A stretch of DNA of 64,000 bases, taken from NCBI GenBank assembly GCA_903772945.1, contig CAICTM010000206.1, forward strand, positions 27,784 to 91,783, read 5' to 3'. The position numbers and the translations under genes were made by a program. The notes under the pieces were generated by a model, which made no database searches, was not told where the DNA came from, and saw only the letters and a list, made by a program, of their open reading frames with translations. Positions within the stretch are counted from its first letter, which is position 1. Each line of letters begins with the position of its first letter. This stretch comes from Seminavis robusta (taxonomy: Eukaryota > Bacillariophyta > Bacillariophyceae > Naviculales > Naviculaceae). Positions 10,503 through 21,023 of this stretch are shown here, piece by piece.

Positions 10503-10730
10503 ATGCAAAAAGCGCAATCAAAAGATGACGGCTTTGAAATCGTCCCCCGTTGGATGCACCGATATCACCCCTCCCGTGGGCTGCATTGGCCTGAAGAAGT
10601 GGTACAACGAGTTGCGGAAAGGTTTCTTCCTTTCTTTCAACCACCTGATGGAGGTGACGATGGCTGGGAGAAACCTGGCGAAGATAACTATGTTGTTGAC
10701 GCCAACGCCGAAAATACAAGTGTCGCATGA
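10503..10730 (+). CDS. possible small protein or terminal exon, 75 residues
   Basis: ATG at 10503 to TGA at 10730. The product starts MQKAQSKDDGFEIVP, has an aromatic and charged middle (RYHPSRGLHWPEEVVQRVAE), and ends in an acidic, Asn-rich tail. The composition looks more like a real protein than the two overlapping frames, which are Lys/Phe/Val biased. The frame stays open for about 20 codons upstream. No family recognised and no splice model can be defended. Confidence 0.28.
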   Translation: MQKAQSKDDGFEIVPRWMHRYHPSRGLHWPEEVVQRVAERFLPFFQPPDGGDDGWEKPGEDNYVVDANAENTSVA

Positions 10731-10834
10731 ATTCGTGGTCTTCGTGGTCTTTGCGTGCTGCCAGTCAGTAAACAACAATCAATCGGTCAAACTAAGCAAA
10801 GGACAATCTACACCCAACTTTAGCCGTGTGCAGC

Positions 10835-11671
10835 TTATTCGAATTCCTCCCCATAAACACAAGCACCCAACATTCGTCTAAGGAGAAGCGATGGCAAAAT
10901 AAAGAGGAAGAGGAATTTGAATTTCTCTTCCTCTTCTTCCTCATGTTCAAAGGTTGTGTACTCTTCTTCCTCCTCTTCAAAGGTCGAGTCCTCTTCTTCC
11001 TCCTGTTCAAAGGTCGAGTACTCTTCTTCCTCCTGCTCAAGGCCCGGGTACTCTACTTTCTCCTGTTCAAGGCTTGGGTACTCTAGAACGTACTTGTAAT
11101 AAGCCTCAGGATCCACTAGATCGCTGCAGATCCAATCCTCTCGGTACGGATCACCGAGAACGTAGCACGTATTGCCATTGTCTTGAGGCGTGTCGAGACT
11201 CTCCAAGATGCTCCTTGCTTCCGAATATGGTACCACCTGAACTTTTTCCATTTCCAGCAGTATATCCTGAATGTGTTTGTCTCCGCCATCTGCTTCCCCG
11301 TCTGCGTATCGCAACGAATTGTATGCAAACAGCATCCTGTTGTTCATCGTGAGCCACTGTCCGCTTGGAGCTTGCGTAACGTGGAGCTTCCACTCTTCTC
11401 TGATGTTACCATAAGAAACGTCACTTCCATCATGAAATGCTCCATGGATATGCTCCCGTGTATAGAACACCGCACTGAGGCTGAAATGAGCTCCAGCGCG
11501 CTGATAGTCACATCCCCGCTTCATGACCACTCCCAAGAAAGGTTCTCCGTTTTCCTTCTTGGTCTCAAACCGCTCTCCCCTGCTCAAAGAACCACTTAGC
11601 GTCAACAGCATCTTGCTTCTGCTTCCTCCCTGTGTTTTATTGCATCCATACTGCTGTGAAGCATCTTCCAT
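10835..11671 (-). CDS. hypothetical protein with acidic repeat region
   Basis: Single-exon ORF; I choose the ATG at 11671 (278 residues), although the frame is open to 11770 without another ATG. The first ~170 residues are globular-looking with mixed composition (motifs such as FYTREHIHGAFHDGSDVSYG and NNRMLFAYNSLRYADGE). From about residue 185 follows a run of near-repeats of the form YPxLEQE / YSTFEQEEEE / YTTFEHEEEE, five or six units of ten to eleven residues. The very end turns hydrophobic and basic (FKFLFLFILPSLLLRR...). The repeat DNA is a GA/CT-rich minisatellite likely to vary in length between strains. No known domain recognised; function unknown. Confidence 0.5.
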   Translation of the reverse strand: MEDASQQYGCNKTQGGSRSKMLLTLSGSLSRGERFETKKENGEPFLGVVMKRGCDYQRAGAHFSLSAVFYTREHIHGAFHDGSDVSYGNIREEWKLHVTQAPSGQWLTMNNRMLFAYNSLRYADGEADGGDKHIQDILLEMEKVQVVPYSEARSILESLDTPQDNGNTCYVLGDPYREDWICSDLVDPEAYYKYVLEYPSLEQEKVEYPGLEQEEEEYSTFEQEEEEDSTFEEEEEEYTTFEHEEEEEEKFKFLFLFILPSLLLRRMLGACVYGEEFE

Positions 11672-12496
11672 CCCATGTGCCCTGCCATGTGTCCAGCCAT
11701 GTGGGGATACCGTTGTGTTCACAGAAAACACTTCAACGAAAACCTGAAAGTTCCGCAACGCCACGAGCACTTTAGCTGGCTTTATGATTTGCCGCCCGGG
11801 ACGCCGCAGTCAGTGCACAGCTCCACCGAGAGGAGGTACAGTAAAAGTACCGGTACCAGCACCGCTCTAGCTAGCTAGCTAGCTAGATATCAAGGAATAT
11901 TGGCACAGTTTGGGGTCTACAGTAGCTCTCTGCATGCTTCCGGTTGCAATAATAATCCACCTACTCTAAACCCCATTGATGTTGCGAGCATCTTGTACAA
12001 GAGAAGTTGCTGCGGGTTCGATATGGTGGGGATGTGGGGATGGGTTTCGGATAGCAGTGGAGGGCAGGATGCAAGAGTGATGAGCGGAACGACCGACTCC
12101 TGCAAAACCAAAGAAGGAGAGAGTTGCATGTTGCGTTGCCTGGCTGTTCCAAGTGCCATGTGCAATAATAGTTGTGCTTGACGTGTGATTGACGGCTTCT
12201 GGCACTGGTACCCAGCAGTCTCGGTTCGATTCAGAAATACGTGTACGGGTTTGCTCAATCCGTGGCAGAGGAGGCATCCTTTCTCATGTTCCCATTTCAG
12301 CCCTTCTAAATTGCACTGGACTACATGTATATCCACATTGCAAGGGAAACTATTGTCAACATCCGAGATCAACGACTTCCATGAAGCGCCTAGCTCCAGC
12401 ATCAGCATCAGTTGCCAAGTTGCAGATGCAAACTGACACTTGGGTCAGCATTCAAAGCTCAGCAGCAGGGATGACCCAATTAACAGTAAAAGGGAT
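11672..12496. other. intergenic
   Basis: No gene recognised. At 11862-11887 there is a run of CTAG tetramers (gctagctagctag). Overlapping short frames on both strands look like noise. Confidence 0.45.
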
Positions 12497-12752
12497 GGCT
12501 ACGATGTGTTAGAAGGGACTACGACTGTACATGTAGGGGCGAATCGTGTGGTCAGTTGTGAGCAAAGATCGAGGGGCCAGAGAATGAAAACCAATGAGCA
12601 GGCCAACAGAAGGAGATGTCAGGCAGGGGAGGACAGAGGAAACTGAGCTAAGGGAGGTCGAGGGCAGGGACCACCTAAAGGTAAAGTTGGAGGACGCCAT
12701 GGTCATCCCAGTGCCCTGAGCCTTGAGCTCATTCCAGTCTCTGGAACACAAG
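12497..12752. repeat. dispersed repeat, copy A
   Basis: About 250 bases here match, with interruptions, the segment at 29279-29530. Shared blocks in order: 'gctacgatgtg(t/c)tagaaggggactac', 'gaatc..gt..tcagt..tgagcaaag', the longest block 'gaatgaaaaccaatgagcag' continuing 'gccaacaga', then 'caggggagga', 'gaggtcgagggc', 'atggtcatccca/atgatcatccca' and 'ggaacacaagag'. On the minus strand both copies read a related hydrophobic peptide containing GLLIGFHSL, so this may be decayed coding DNA or a non-autonomous element. No terminal inverted repeats were recognised. Confidence 0.8.
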
Positions 12753-13558
12753 AGGTTTCGGCATCCTCCTCTAATCCAACCCTACTAAAATAAATACCAG
12801 TAACCAGTTAACCAACTAAAAAGGTAGTTGGGGTAAACATAGAGTTAAAGTTATATTTTACTCTGAATGTTTGTATATGATATATAATTTACCGCATCTA
12901 TCTGATTTCCAAAGTTGTGCTGATTGCTATTGAGTATAGTGCATACCAGTACTGTACGACTGTACGGCTCTCCCGTAGGGTTTTCTCGAGTTCGGAAATC
13001 AGAGCGTCTGCATCTGGGGTCTGGCGGACGTTGCAAAATTTGCTTGCTTTGCAGCTTTTTCTAAATAATAGAATTCTATTTTTAAGATTTTTTAAAAGGC
13101 TACTCTGAGTACGACTGTCTGCTTTAGCATAAGTTCCAAGTAAGTGCAATAATTGTGGCTCTTGAAGTGTGATTGATGCTACATATGCCCTCACCTACTT
13201 GTGTACCGTAACTGCTCTGCGCTACAGTACTCAGTATGGAGAAAGCTGTACATGTAACATGTACTGAGTAACATGTACCGGTACCTGGTATGCAATATTC
13301 CAGAGTTCGCAGAGCTGTTCGCATTCAACTGGGCGGTGCATGCCACATGCCATATCGATCGAGGCGCGGAAGCATTCACTATTAGCTATGATAGCTACTA
13401 CTAGGAGTAGTCTAGCTAGTATCGGTACTCCAAACGTCAAGCTGGGCGGCAAAAGGAGGCAGGGGTCGAACTGCTGCCATAAACCACAGGAGGAAAACAA
13501 CAATTAGTATTTATTTTGTCCTGATTTAAAGCTCACTCTTCCAGCCGACAACACAAAC
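12753..13558. other. intergenic, upstream of the monooxygenase gene
   Basis: No gene recognised. It contains AT-rich sequence (12780-12900) and several TGTAC/GGTACC palindromes near 13240-13290. Confidence 0.45.
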
Positions 13559-16415
13559 ATGATGCGAATTGCCACAACTTTGTGTTGTCTTTGCTTCTTG
13601 GCAACAACCCGTGCCTCTTCATCCTTTCCTCCCATGGAACGTTCTGTTGAGATTGATGGCAATGGATGCAGCGACATCAGGTGGACAGTGGATAAGGAAG
13701 CCATGACTCTACGAATTGCCTTCAAGAGTTCTGTTGATGCCGAATGGGTTGGCCTTGGGATTGCTGAGTTTGGTACCATGAAAGGAGCCGACATCATGTT
13801 GGTCAAGATGATTGACAACGGAACTGATGAACCAGCCTTCCAGGCAGAAGATCTCATCTCAACTGACTTTGTCAAACCAAGAAAGGACTTTCTCATGAAT
13901 GTGGATCTGCTCCATGCTGAGCTTGATGAGGATGGTCGGATACATGCTTTGGTGGAACGCCCGTTGGATTCCTGTGATGATGATGACATTGCAGTTGAAG
14001 CATTCCAACAGTCCATTGTCTGTGCTTCGGGGTACCTAGACAACGACAATGAGATTATCTACCATGGACCAACAGATCGATCTGCTACCACTGTTAACTT
14101 CTTGATTGACGAAGATTTATTGTACGGAAAAATTGGCTTCTCGAACCACTCTAATGAGGAGCGTGAGAAGACATTGCTGGATAAAGATGGCCTCGTAACT
14201 TTATGGGAAACTGGTTCTGGCGCACAAGATCGTGTTGCGATTGATATCCAGCTGCCCAATGTCACTCTACCACAAGACAAGGTAACATCCTTTGCCTGTG
14301 TGGCATTCCGTCTTCCTCCTGAAATTCCAGTAAGAGTGGTTGCAGCCGAAACAGTTTGGGGTGATGGACTGATCCATAGCGCCTCAGGTGAGCGCCCGTC
14401 CTACATTCACCACCAGACAATCTATCATTGTGGAGGAGATCTAGACAGTGAATCCATTGTGGAAGGTCAACTATTTGAATGTCAGCATGAAATGCCCCCC
14501 TGTCCGGTAGTCCTTGGCATTGCAACATCTCCTCGCGCTAAAGGTCCACCTGGCCTTCACATTCCTCTGGATCCGGGGTGAGTGAGACACATGAACCTCA
14601 CAGGTATGCATTCAGAATGTATCTAACAAAGCCCCCTTTGTTGTTGTATTTGTTCAGAACCTACATTCTGCAGGTGCACTATGAGAATGCAGCACAAGCT
14701 CCCATTGTTGATGATCGGGCAGGACTGAGACTGTGGGCTGAGCCGCCTTCCTTGCCAACATCAACTAATCCTTCTTCTTTGGTATCGCTGGAGGCCTACC
14801 TAGACACCATCCACATCCCTGCAGACCTGGAGCAGAAGGAGTATGCAGTCCACTACCAGATTTCTGCCGAGGCATCAAAAGCTACCCTCCCACGCAGTGG
14901 TGTGCAAGTCTTCACGAACCTGCTCCACATGCATGATAGAGGACTCCGTGGCCAACTCCAATTGATCCGCGATGGAGTGCATGTACAGGACATTATTAAT
15001 ACAATCAGCTTTGACAAGAAAAGTCCGCAGCCAAACTTCAGAATGTGGAAATATTTACCCGGTGATGCTCTGGTCATGACTTGTGTGTACAAGCCACAAA
15101 AGGAGGTGGACACATATGGTGGAATCGCTGCAACTTCAGAAATGTGTAACGCCCTCCTTGGAATTGCTCCACCCGTCCCAGGATTTGTCCGTGCTCTGGG
15201 TATTTTGACGCCAGCTGATCAACCGTTTGGCAAGAGCCATGTCAGCTCCAGGTTTGGATATGAGAGATCCCAGAATGCAACATATACTCCAACATACAAA
15301 GAAACAACAGACTTCAAGCCCCTTGTTGATCATCATAAGGCATTATGTGCATTGGTGGTCCGCGATGCGCTGTACACACCCCCAATTCGCATTACAGATC
15401 CTGGCATCAATGTTGCCATGTTTCAGCTTCTTGTCTTTGCCTTCATTTTCGTGGTCTCATCACAGTGGAAGGCCATCAAGGAAATGAAATGTGAAAGAAC
15501 CAAGCGCAACACAGTCTGTTATGTGCTTGAGCTGGTGTACTGCACTGTGGCTCTTCCTTTTCTGATTGTTGATTACATTGATCTCATGAAGAATGATCAG
15601 TATGTGGACACAGTGAATGCAAACCTTTACATTCCCACCCGTGCAATTGGGGTTGGGCTGATCTTTCTTTACCTGGCAGAGCTGTTCTACAAGCAGGGAG
15701 TCCGATCTGACTTAATTCTGCACCATGTAGTTTCAATCTTCATGGCTTCGCTGTGCTTTGTTTCTGGTAAGCGCATCAAAATTCTCACAGCTATAGTCTG
15801 GTGTTACCATTCTCACTTTGCTTTCTTACACTCCCAGGAATTGCAACATTTTCGGTTAAATTTGCCACCAAGCTAGGAGCAACTCTTACCCTCATGGCAG
15901 CTACTGAACAACCAATGTACCTTGCATTGGTGCTCAAGAACTTTGGCTATGCTACCCGTTGGTGGTGGCCGAAACTCTGTTACTTTGCTGCAGTTTATAA
16001 TGCCATTACCAAGGTCATTCTGATCATCCTCTTTGCCTACATCCTTGCAGTCTCCTACCAAGGAATTGATGTATCGTGGGAGATTGGAACTTGGAGTTTT
16101 TCGAGCTGGCTGCAAGCTCCAAGTTGGATTAATGCTGAAGTTGTCACTGCCATCATGTCAGTTCTATTGGTTGTTCTGGCCTTGGCACAGCTATTTCTTG
16201 GCAGAATTCTCTTTGCCCTTGCTTCCAAGTATCGACAAAAAGTGCAAGGGAAAGACGATGTTAGTAATACCGCCCAAGCAGAGACTGAGGTCCCGGCGGA
16301 AGCTGAGGCTGATGCTGAGGCAACTGCTTCCAGCCCCTTTTCCAAGATTGTTGAAGCTACCAGTGGGTTTTTCAGTTATGATGCTGACAGGTGGCCTGAA
16401 GACATTTACATTTAA
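13559..16415 (+). CDS. DOMON and PHM/DBH-like copper monooxygenase fused to a TLC-type membrane domain
   Basis: Exons 13559-14577, 14658-15766 and 15838-16415 give 901 residues. A signal peptide (about 1-20) leads into a DOMON domain (about 25-175) and a copper type II, ascorbate-dependent monooxygenase core. All six copper ligands known from peptidylglycine and dopamine-beta monooxygenases have counterparts: His284, His285 and His347 (LQVHY) for CuH; His430, His432 (LHMH) and Met502 (SEMC) for CuM. The 72-residue step from His430 to Met502 equals that in PHM. After residue ~590 come several membrane helices resembling a TLC domain, with a His-His pair in DLILHHVVSI (695-696) and EQPMYLALVLK (733-743), then an Ala/Glu-rich tail. 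The expected role is hydroxylation in the secretory lumen or at the surface; the substrate is unknown. TLC domains occur in ceramide synthases and lipid-handling proteins, so a membrane-lipid link is possible (inference). Confidence 0.88.
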
Positions 16416-16937
16416 AGGTCTTCTGGCCCTCTCACCTTTCCTCCATTTTCCGCCTTGCCTCCGTACTACAAAACATCAGAGTAGAGTCTCGAGCTTCCGC
16501 CCACCTCTCCTTTCTATGATCACGCCTCCTGTTACGTGTCCACCAGTCTGCGGCTAGTTCTCCAAGCTAGTACAACGCTAATTTTGAATATTTGCATCAC
16601 TAAATGACTTCTTCGGGCAACTAATCTTTTTCGTAAGGGATTGTGTACAGCTTCCAGCAACACAGCCACACTCCTTCCCTACTTTCTTACTTGGGAACTC
16701 TGCAGGCCATTCATTGCAATGTGGAGGGCAGAAGAGGGTCGTTCTGGCTGGGCTCTAGTTCTGCAGGGTGCAACAGTTTTAGAATGCAAGAGCAGCATGC
16801 ATGTTTACCGTACGGATTGAACGCACGTCCATTTTTCAGTGATCTCTCGATACGGCACATGTGCGTATCGGAGCTCCTTTTCATGGGCCAACTTCCATCG
16901 TTCAGCAGCAGCACTACTGCACCCGCATGATGACAAA
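16416..16937. other. intergenic
   Basis: No gene recognised between the 3' end of the monooxygenase gene and the inverted-repeat element that follows. Confidence 0.45.
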
Positions 16938-17244
16938 TAAATACTAAATAGATAGGTTTAGGAGCGAGGGGGGCTAAGCTAGCTAGGCAGAGCAACGGCG
17001 TCGGTGATGGGTAGCATGCATGAGCGCAACCGGTGCATAATAAAAGCGGTAGGCTGTGGGGGGCTTTGAAGGTTCAATCAAGACAGTGAGGCTGTCAAAA
17101 GAGCATCAAGCAGAGTACCGGTACAGTACCGCTTCCTTCTCGGATCTTTTCCACACGTCTGGGATCCTTAATAGGTTCTTCCTTCTTCATGCAGTTTGCC
17201 TAGCCTCGCCCCCCTCGCTCCTTTTAGTATGTATTTTTACCTGC
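16938..17244. mobile_element. possible MITE: about 300-bp element with long imperfect terminal inverted repeats
   Basis: The left end (16938-16989) and right end (17196-17244) are reverse complements of each other with gaps. Shared blocks are TGCCTAGC, GCCCCCCTCGCTCCT (15 bases, perfect) and TTTAGTAT-TATTT. The interior (about 200 bp) has no coding frame. The arrangement fits a small non-autonomous DNA transposon or a large hairpin; no target-site duplication was identified. Confidence 0.55.
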
Positions 17245-17359
17245 AGGTAGTCTGAATTGTATGATAAAAGGAAAGCAAGACAAACAATAACAGACCCGAA
17301 ACAGCACACTCCATAAGAAGGCTTTTGGTTGTGGTACCTACCACTGCACTTCACCAGTC

Positions 17360-19048
17360 ATGAATGATCGCTCTTGGTTTGGCATCCGAATCAGTAGAAA
17401 AGGTGCGGAAGGCACCACAGCGTTTGGATCTTCCGATCTGAAGCATCTCTTTGAGACCCTGCATTCCGGAGATGCGGCATTGATTAGAGACCATTCCAAC
17501 AACCCCAATAGCGAAGAGAGGATTTCGGATGTGGTGGACCAGTGGCGAGACGATAACTTGGACTTTTGGAAGGAATACCTCGGCATCGTTACCCTTCCAT
17601 GGGTCGAGAAGGGAACGGAGCAGCAAAAAGTCGCCGTTCTGAAAATCTACATCTCGGGACCATTGCTCGGTAAGGACCAGCAAGCCGTGGAGCGTCAATT
17701 CGAAAGTTTCTTGGCGGGATACAGCACTGTCACTCTTCATTCGCCCACCTGTGATGGCTGCCTGCACTACCATTTTGATCGCGACGAGCAAGGATTGTTT
17801 GTCCTGCCTGGATTCACCATCAAATACAGGAGCCAGGAATTACCAGTCGGTTTCTCTCTGCAGGAAAATGAGATCCGCACGAAAGTACAAGCTTTGGATT
17901 GTCTAAAGGGGTATCCCAAAGGAGCGCAAAAGTATGAGGTGGCCATTATGACACAATTGATCCTCCTTTCTCAGAAACAAGCCGAAAACCAAGGGGAAGA
18001 GAATTCCAACAAAGCTACAACGACTTTGGCCAGAAGAATCCTCGGCAAGATCGGTCTCACTCGAGAACAAACCAGTGGAAGAATTGTGATGGACCACAAC
18101 CTGTTTGTTGGAAAAGACGAGGAGCGCTTGTGGCCCTTGGGAACGCTGTTCCTCAAACCAAGACCCGAAGGTCTCGGCATTAAAACCTATCCAAATAAAA
18201 AATACGAAGAGCTCGATTTTGACAATCTGGAGGTCAAGCTCGCGAAGGCACTCGAAACTCGGCGTCCCCGTGTCGTGGAAGCATTCAAATCCCTGAACAA
18301 GGAACGGACAAACAACCGTCCCAGCAAACGCCCCAAGCTAGCAACAATCAGCGTACCCTTCCAATATGATCCATTCCAGGAAGACCCACGAAAGACCCTG
18401 TCAGAAGTCCGTGCCTGGACGCGTACTGTAGGGGAGTTGATTGAAACATTTGACCAACCCAAACAATTTGAGCTCGAGTTTCGACAGGGGGGCGTCAGCA
18501 TGGCACTGGAGCGATTGGAACGAGCCAAGCCAGACTGCAAAGAAGAGGCGAAGACTTATGCCAGCACTTGGGCGCAGGCCCTGAACACTAGCAATGAGAA
18601 CCGTCAGGGGCACTTGGAAGCCAATCAGCTTGATGCCGACCGCTGGGTGTGCCTGTATTTTCTTTATAGGCTCTATGACTGTTGCTGTGTAGATGGTACC
18701 AGAGAGTTGGACCCGTCCAAAGTTACAAGTGTCATTGAAGAGTTTGACAAGGGACGGCGCATTGTGGGCATACTGTATCGTGTGCTTGTGTTTGACAGAG
18801 CCAAGGCATTGCACTTTAACAAGGAAGACGAGACGGGAACACGAGGGATGCATTGGTATGCCAAGAAACACCTGCAGAGGCCTACCTGGAAACACCAAAA
18901 TCCAAGCGGCCACACAATCAACAAGAGGCTGGTTTGGTTTGTACACGAGCATCTGAAAATCAGCTCGGCGGCCAATAAGGATGGGTGGATATGGAGGCTC
19001 TTGGAGCCTGTTGAAAAGGGGTCTCTATATAAGTGGGCGAATTCCTGA
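17360..19048 (+). CDS. hypothetical protein, 562 residues, no recognised domain
   Basis: Uninterrupted ORF from ATG at 17360 to TGA at 19048, starting MNDRSWFGIRISRKG. It is soluble-looking, highly charged, with no signal peptide or membrane helix. Possible landmarks: a Cys/His cluster (CDGCLHYHFDRDEQG, residues ~133-147) that could bind metal, a Lys/Arg patch (NKERTNNRPSKRPK, ~314-327) that could be a nuclear localisation signal, and a second Cys cluster (YDCCCVDG, ~439-446). No catalytic motif of a known family stands out. Codon use and length argue for a real single-exon gene. It may be a lineage-specific diatom protein. Confidence 0.75.
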   Translation: MNDRSWFGIRISRKGAEGTTAFGSSDLKHLFETLHSGDAALIRDHSNNPNSEERISDVVDQWRDDNLDFWKEYLGIVTLPWVEKGTEQQKVAVLKIYISGPLLGKDQQAVERQFESFLAGYSTVTLHSPTCDGCLHYHFDRDEQGLFVLPGFTIKYRSQELPVGFSLQENEIRTKVQALDCLKGYPKGAQKYEVAIMTQLILLSQKQAENQGEENSNKATTTLARRILGKIGLTREQTSGRIVMDHNLFVGKDEERLWPLGTLFLKPRPEGLGIKTYPNKKYEELDFDNLEVKLAKALETRRPRVVEAFKSLNKERTNNRPSKRPKLATISVPFQYDPFQEDPRKTLSEVRAWTRTVGELIETFDQPKQFELEFRQGGVSMALERLERAKPDCKEEAKTYASTWAQALNTSNENRQGHLEANQLDADRWVCLYFLYRLYDCCCVDGTRELDPSKVTSVIEEFDKGRRIVGILYRVLVFDRAKALHFNKEDETGTRGMHWYAKKHLQRPTWKHQNPSGHTINKRLVWFVHEHLKISSAANKDGWIWRLLEPVEKGSLYKWANS

Positions 19049-19141
19049 GAATGGTTACAAACCCGTGCTACTGGTACGCCATTCAGCAGCCTCGATTACT
19101 TTAGGCTCCTAGGAGTTTGCAATGATATCAATGACCTCTAA

Positions 19142-19330
19142 AAATGTAGTTTGGTGTGCACCAACGGATGAATTCAATGCTCGTTGTTGCATCTCTTCGA
19201 TGGTCGTTTAAAATGTAGTTTCGTGTGCAGCGCGGATGCATCAAATTTTGCTGCTCGTGGTCGGTTCTCTTCGATGGGACCTCTAAAATGTAGTGGGTGC
19301 ATTCAGGGATGAATTTGTTGCTGGCCGTTC
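19142..19330. repeat. three diverged tandem repeats, about 67-75 bp
   Basis: 'aaaatgtagt(tt)' begins three units at about 19142, 19210 and 19285. Each continues with a 'ggtgtgca / cgtgtgca / gggtgca' block, 'ggatga/ggatgc' and 'tgctcgt/tgctggc', and the first two end 'tctcttcgatgg'. It lies in the 340-bp gap between convergent genes. No coding potential seen. Confidence 0.65.
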
Positions 19331-19389
19331 CTTTCAGCCCAATTGGAACTCAATAGAGTTGGCACTGGCCACTTCTGTCTTCTTCAAAG

Positions 19390-19836
19390 TTACAACGAAA
19401 ACTCCGAGATTGGGTTCCTCAACAAAGCCAGCGTATCTTCATCATAGCATAGCGGCTCTTCCGGCATGGTGATGCCCAGCATTTTGTCCATTTCATCAGA
19501 GAATAGCTTCTTGAAGAACAAATCGGGGCGTTCTCGTAACCTTTGTGACGTTTTGCGACGTACTTCCTTTGCTGACATGGGACGGAATCCGTGATGCGGA
19601 TCGCCCTTGAGGAATCGTCCTCCTTCGTTTTCCCATTCGGAGATTAGTTGGTTGCGAATCTCCTGCTTCTCTGCTATGGTTTTAGCCAATAGGTAGTGTA
19701 GCTTCATTTTCTCACACATGCCGCGGAATTTGTTGGTTCCAATGTGGTGGTTAGTGTACCCTCCACGGCCTGCCAGACAATCTTTGGGGCCTGGCGAATA
19801 CTCAATGCGTTCGATCGTTGCTTGTCGAAACTTCAT
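19390..19836 (-). CDS. DUF6824 domain protein
   Basis: Single-exon ORF of 148 residues. Residues ~15-105 match the DUF6824 pattern, a domain common in diatoms: a G-R-G-G core (DCLAGRGGYTNHHIGTNKFR), then an amphipathic helical stretch (MKLHYLLAKTIAEKQEIRNQLI), the block GGRFLKGDPHHGF, and a basic end (EVRRKTSQRLRE). The domain's function is unknown; in other diatom proteins it often sits with disordered, regulator-like tails. Here almost the whole protein is the domain. The ATG at 19836 is the first in frame. A second DUF6824 gene lies at 58.3 kb. Confidence 0.82.
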   Translation of the reverse strand: MKFRQATIERIEYSPGPKDCLAGRGGYTNHHIGTNKFRGMCEKMKLHYLLAKTIAEKQEIRNQLISEWENEGGRFLKGDPHHGFRPMSAKEVRRKTSQRLRERPDLFFKKLFSDEMDKMLGITMPEEPLCYDEDTLALLRNPISEFSL

Positions 19837-21023
19837 TTTGCTTGACTAGAATAATAAAGTAAGGTGGATCGCAGTTCTTGACGAACTCGTTGTTAATTTG
19901 TGCGACAAAGCAGAAGGAAGATCGAGTGCGAGGATAGATGGGCACACAGGCCCGACCAAAATGATTGCAAATGGTCGGAAACGATGGCAAAATTATTCCC
20001 AGTCTTGATCGAGACCTCGGCGTTCGGCGCGGCAGCCATCCACACTTGACACGGCTCTTGCAGCTAGCCATTCTCACTGAGCGAGTGACTCCCACGATTC
20101 GATTCCCGCGTCGATCACCACCCAATCTTCAACAGCTTCTTCAACAAATACTGGCCTCGCCGCGAAATGATGTAAGGGGTTTAGACTTCATGGCAAAGAG
20201 CGCCCAGCGGGAGCTGAGAAATTGAGGATCTATGGTGCCGGAATCAGAGTTTCAAGCAAGTGCGACTGTTTCAACTAAAAACAGCACTGAAATCGAAACG
20301 GCTGGTGTAGAAATGAATCACAAAGCAATCCATTGCCGACTAGTCACTGTTGTTTGTTGCGTTTGTTTCGTGGTCTTGGCGGTCTCTTTTAGGCAGCACT
20401 GCGGTCAACCATCGATGAGGTAGTACAGTGGTAACATTGACGAGCATGCGGTGGCAGTTTCCAACCCCTACCGGCTGGGTACCAGTACCTACCCAAGTGT
20501 TACTTGAATGGAAGTAGAGTTAGAGCCAAGCGGCCTACCGGTACACCGCTTACTTCTAAGAATGCCTTTCGCCATTGAATCAAGGCAGAAAGAACCTCAA
20601 CATAGAACCCATTTTTTCTATTTGCTGATCAGAGATATTCGGATTTGTGGCCTCCCTGATGGACCCAAGTGGCTTTTGCTTTTGCTGGTTGGCTACGATT
20701 AGAATTGCCGTTCCTTTCCACAAGTGAGCGTGCGGTAACGTACAAACAAATCTTCTTCTACGGGTAGCCAATATTGTAGGGCAGATGGTCATGTGTCAGT
20801 TCGGTATGGTCATGCAAGACGTGGCTGGACACTACTTTTCGCTTGACAAAGCATGTCTCGCCGCCTCGAAAACCCAAACACGCTTCCGTAGGTAATTGCC
20901 CTACTCTGAACCCCCCGTATGCAGCAAAAAGTAAGGATGCTAAAATATTTTACAGAGACAACCCTCACACACACGGCTCTGGTTGCTGAGCGTTGAGCAC
21001 GTTCCGCCTTCACGACGACCAAT
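19837..21023. other. intergenic, no gene supported
   Basis: Several short frames occur on both strands. The best is 20232-20423 (63 codons, one hydrophobic stretch), but its start and context give no support. Near 20480-20540 there are GGTACC/ACCGGT palindromes. I see nothing else. Confidence 0.45.

Noticed and set aside
12898-13194. Minus-strand frame (98 codons) before the monooxygenase gene
   Set aside because: AT-rich flank, no homology pattern, and the start and end lie in palindrome-rich DNA.
20232-20423. 63-codon plus-strand frame with a hydrophobic segment
   Set aside because: Short, no neighbouring exon or conserved motif recognised; kept only as a remark in the intergenic entry.
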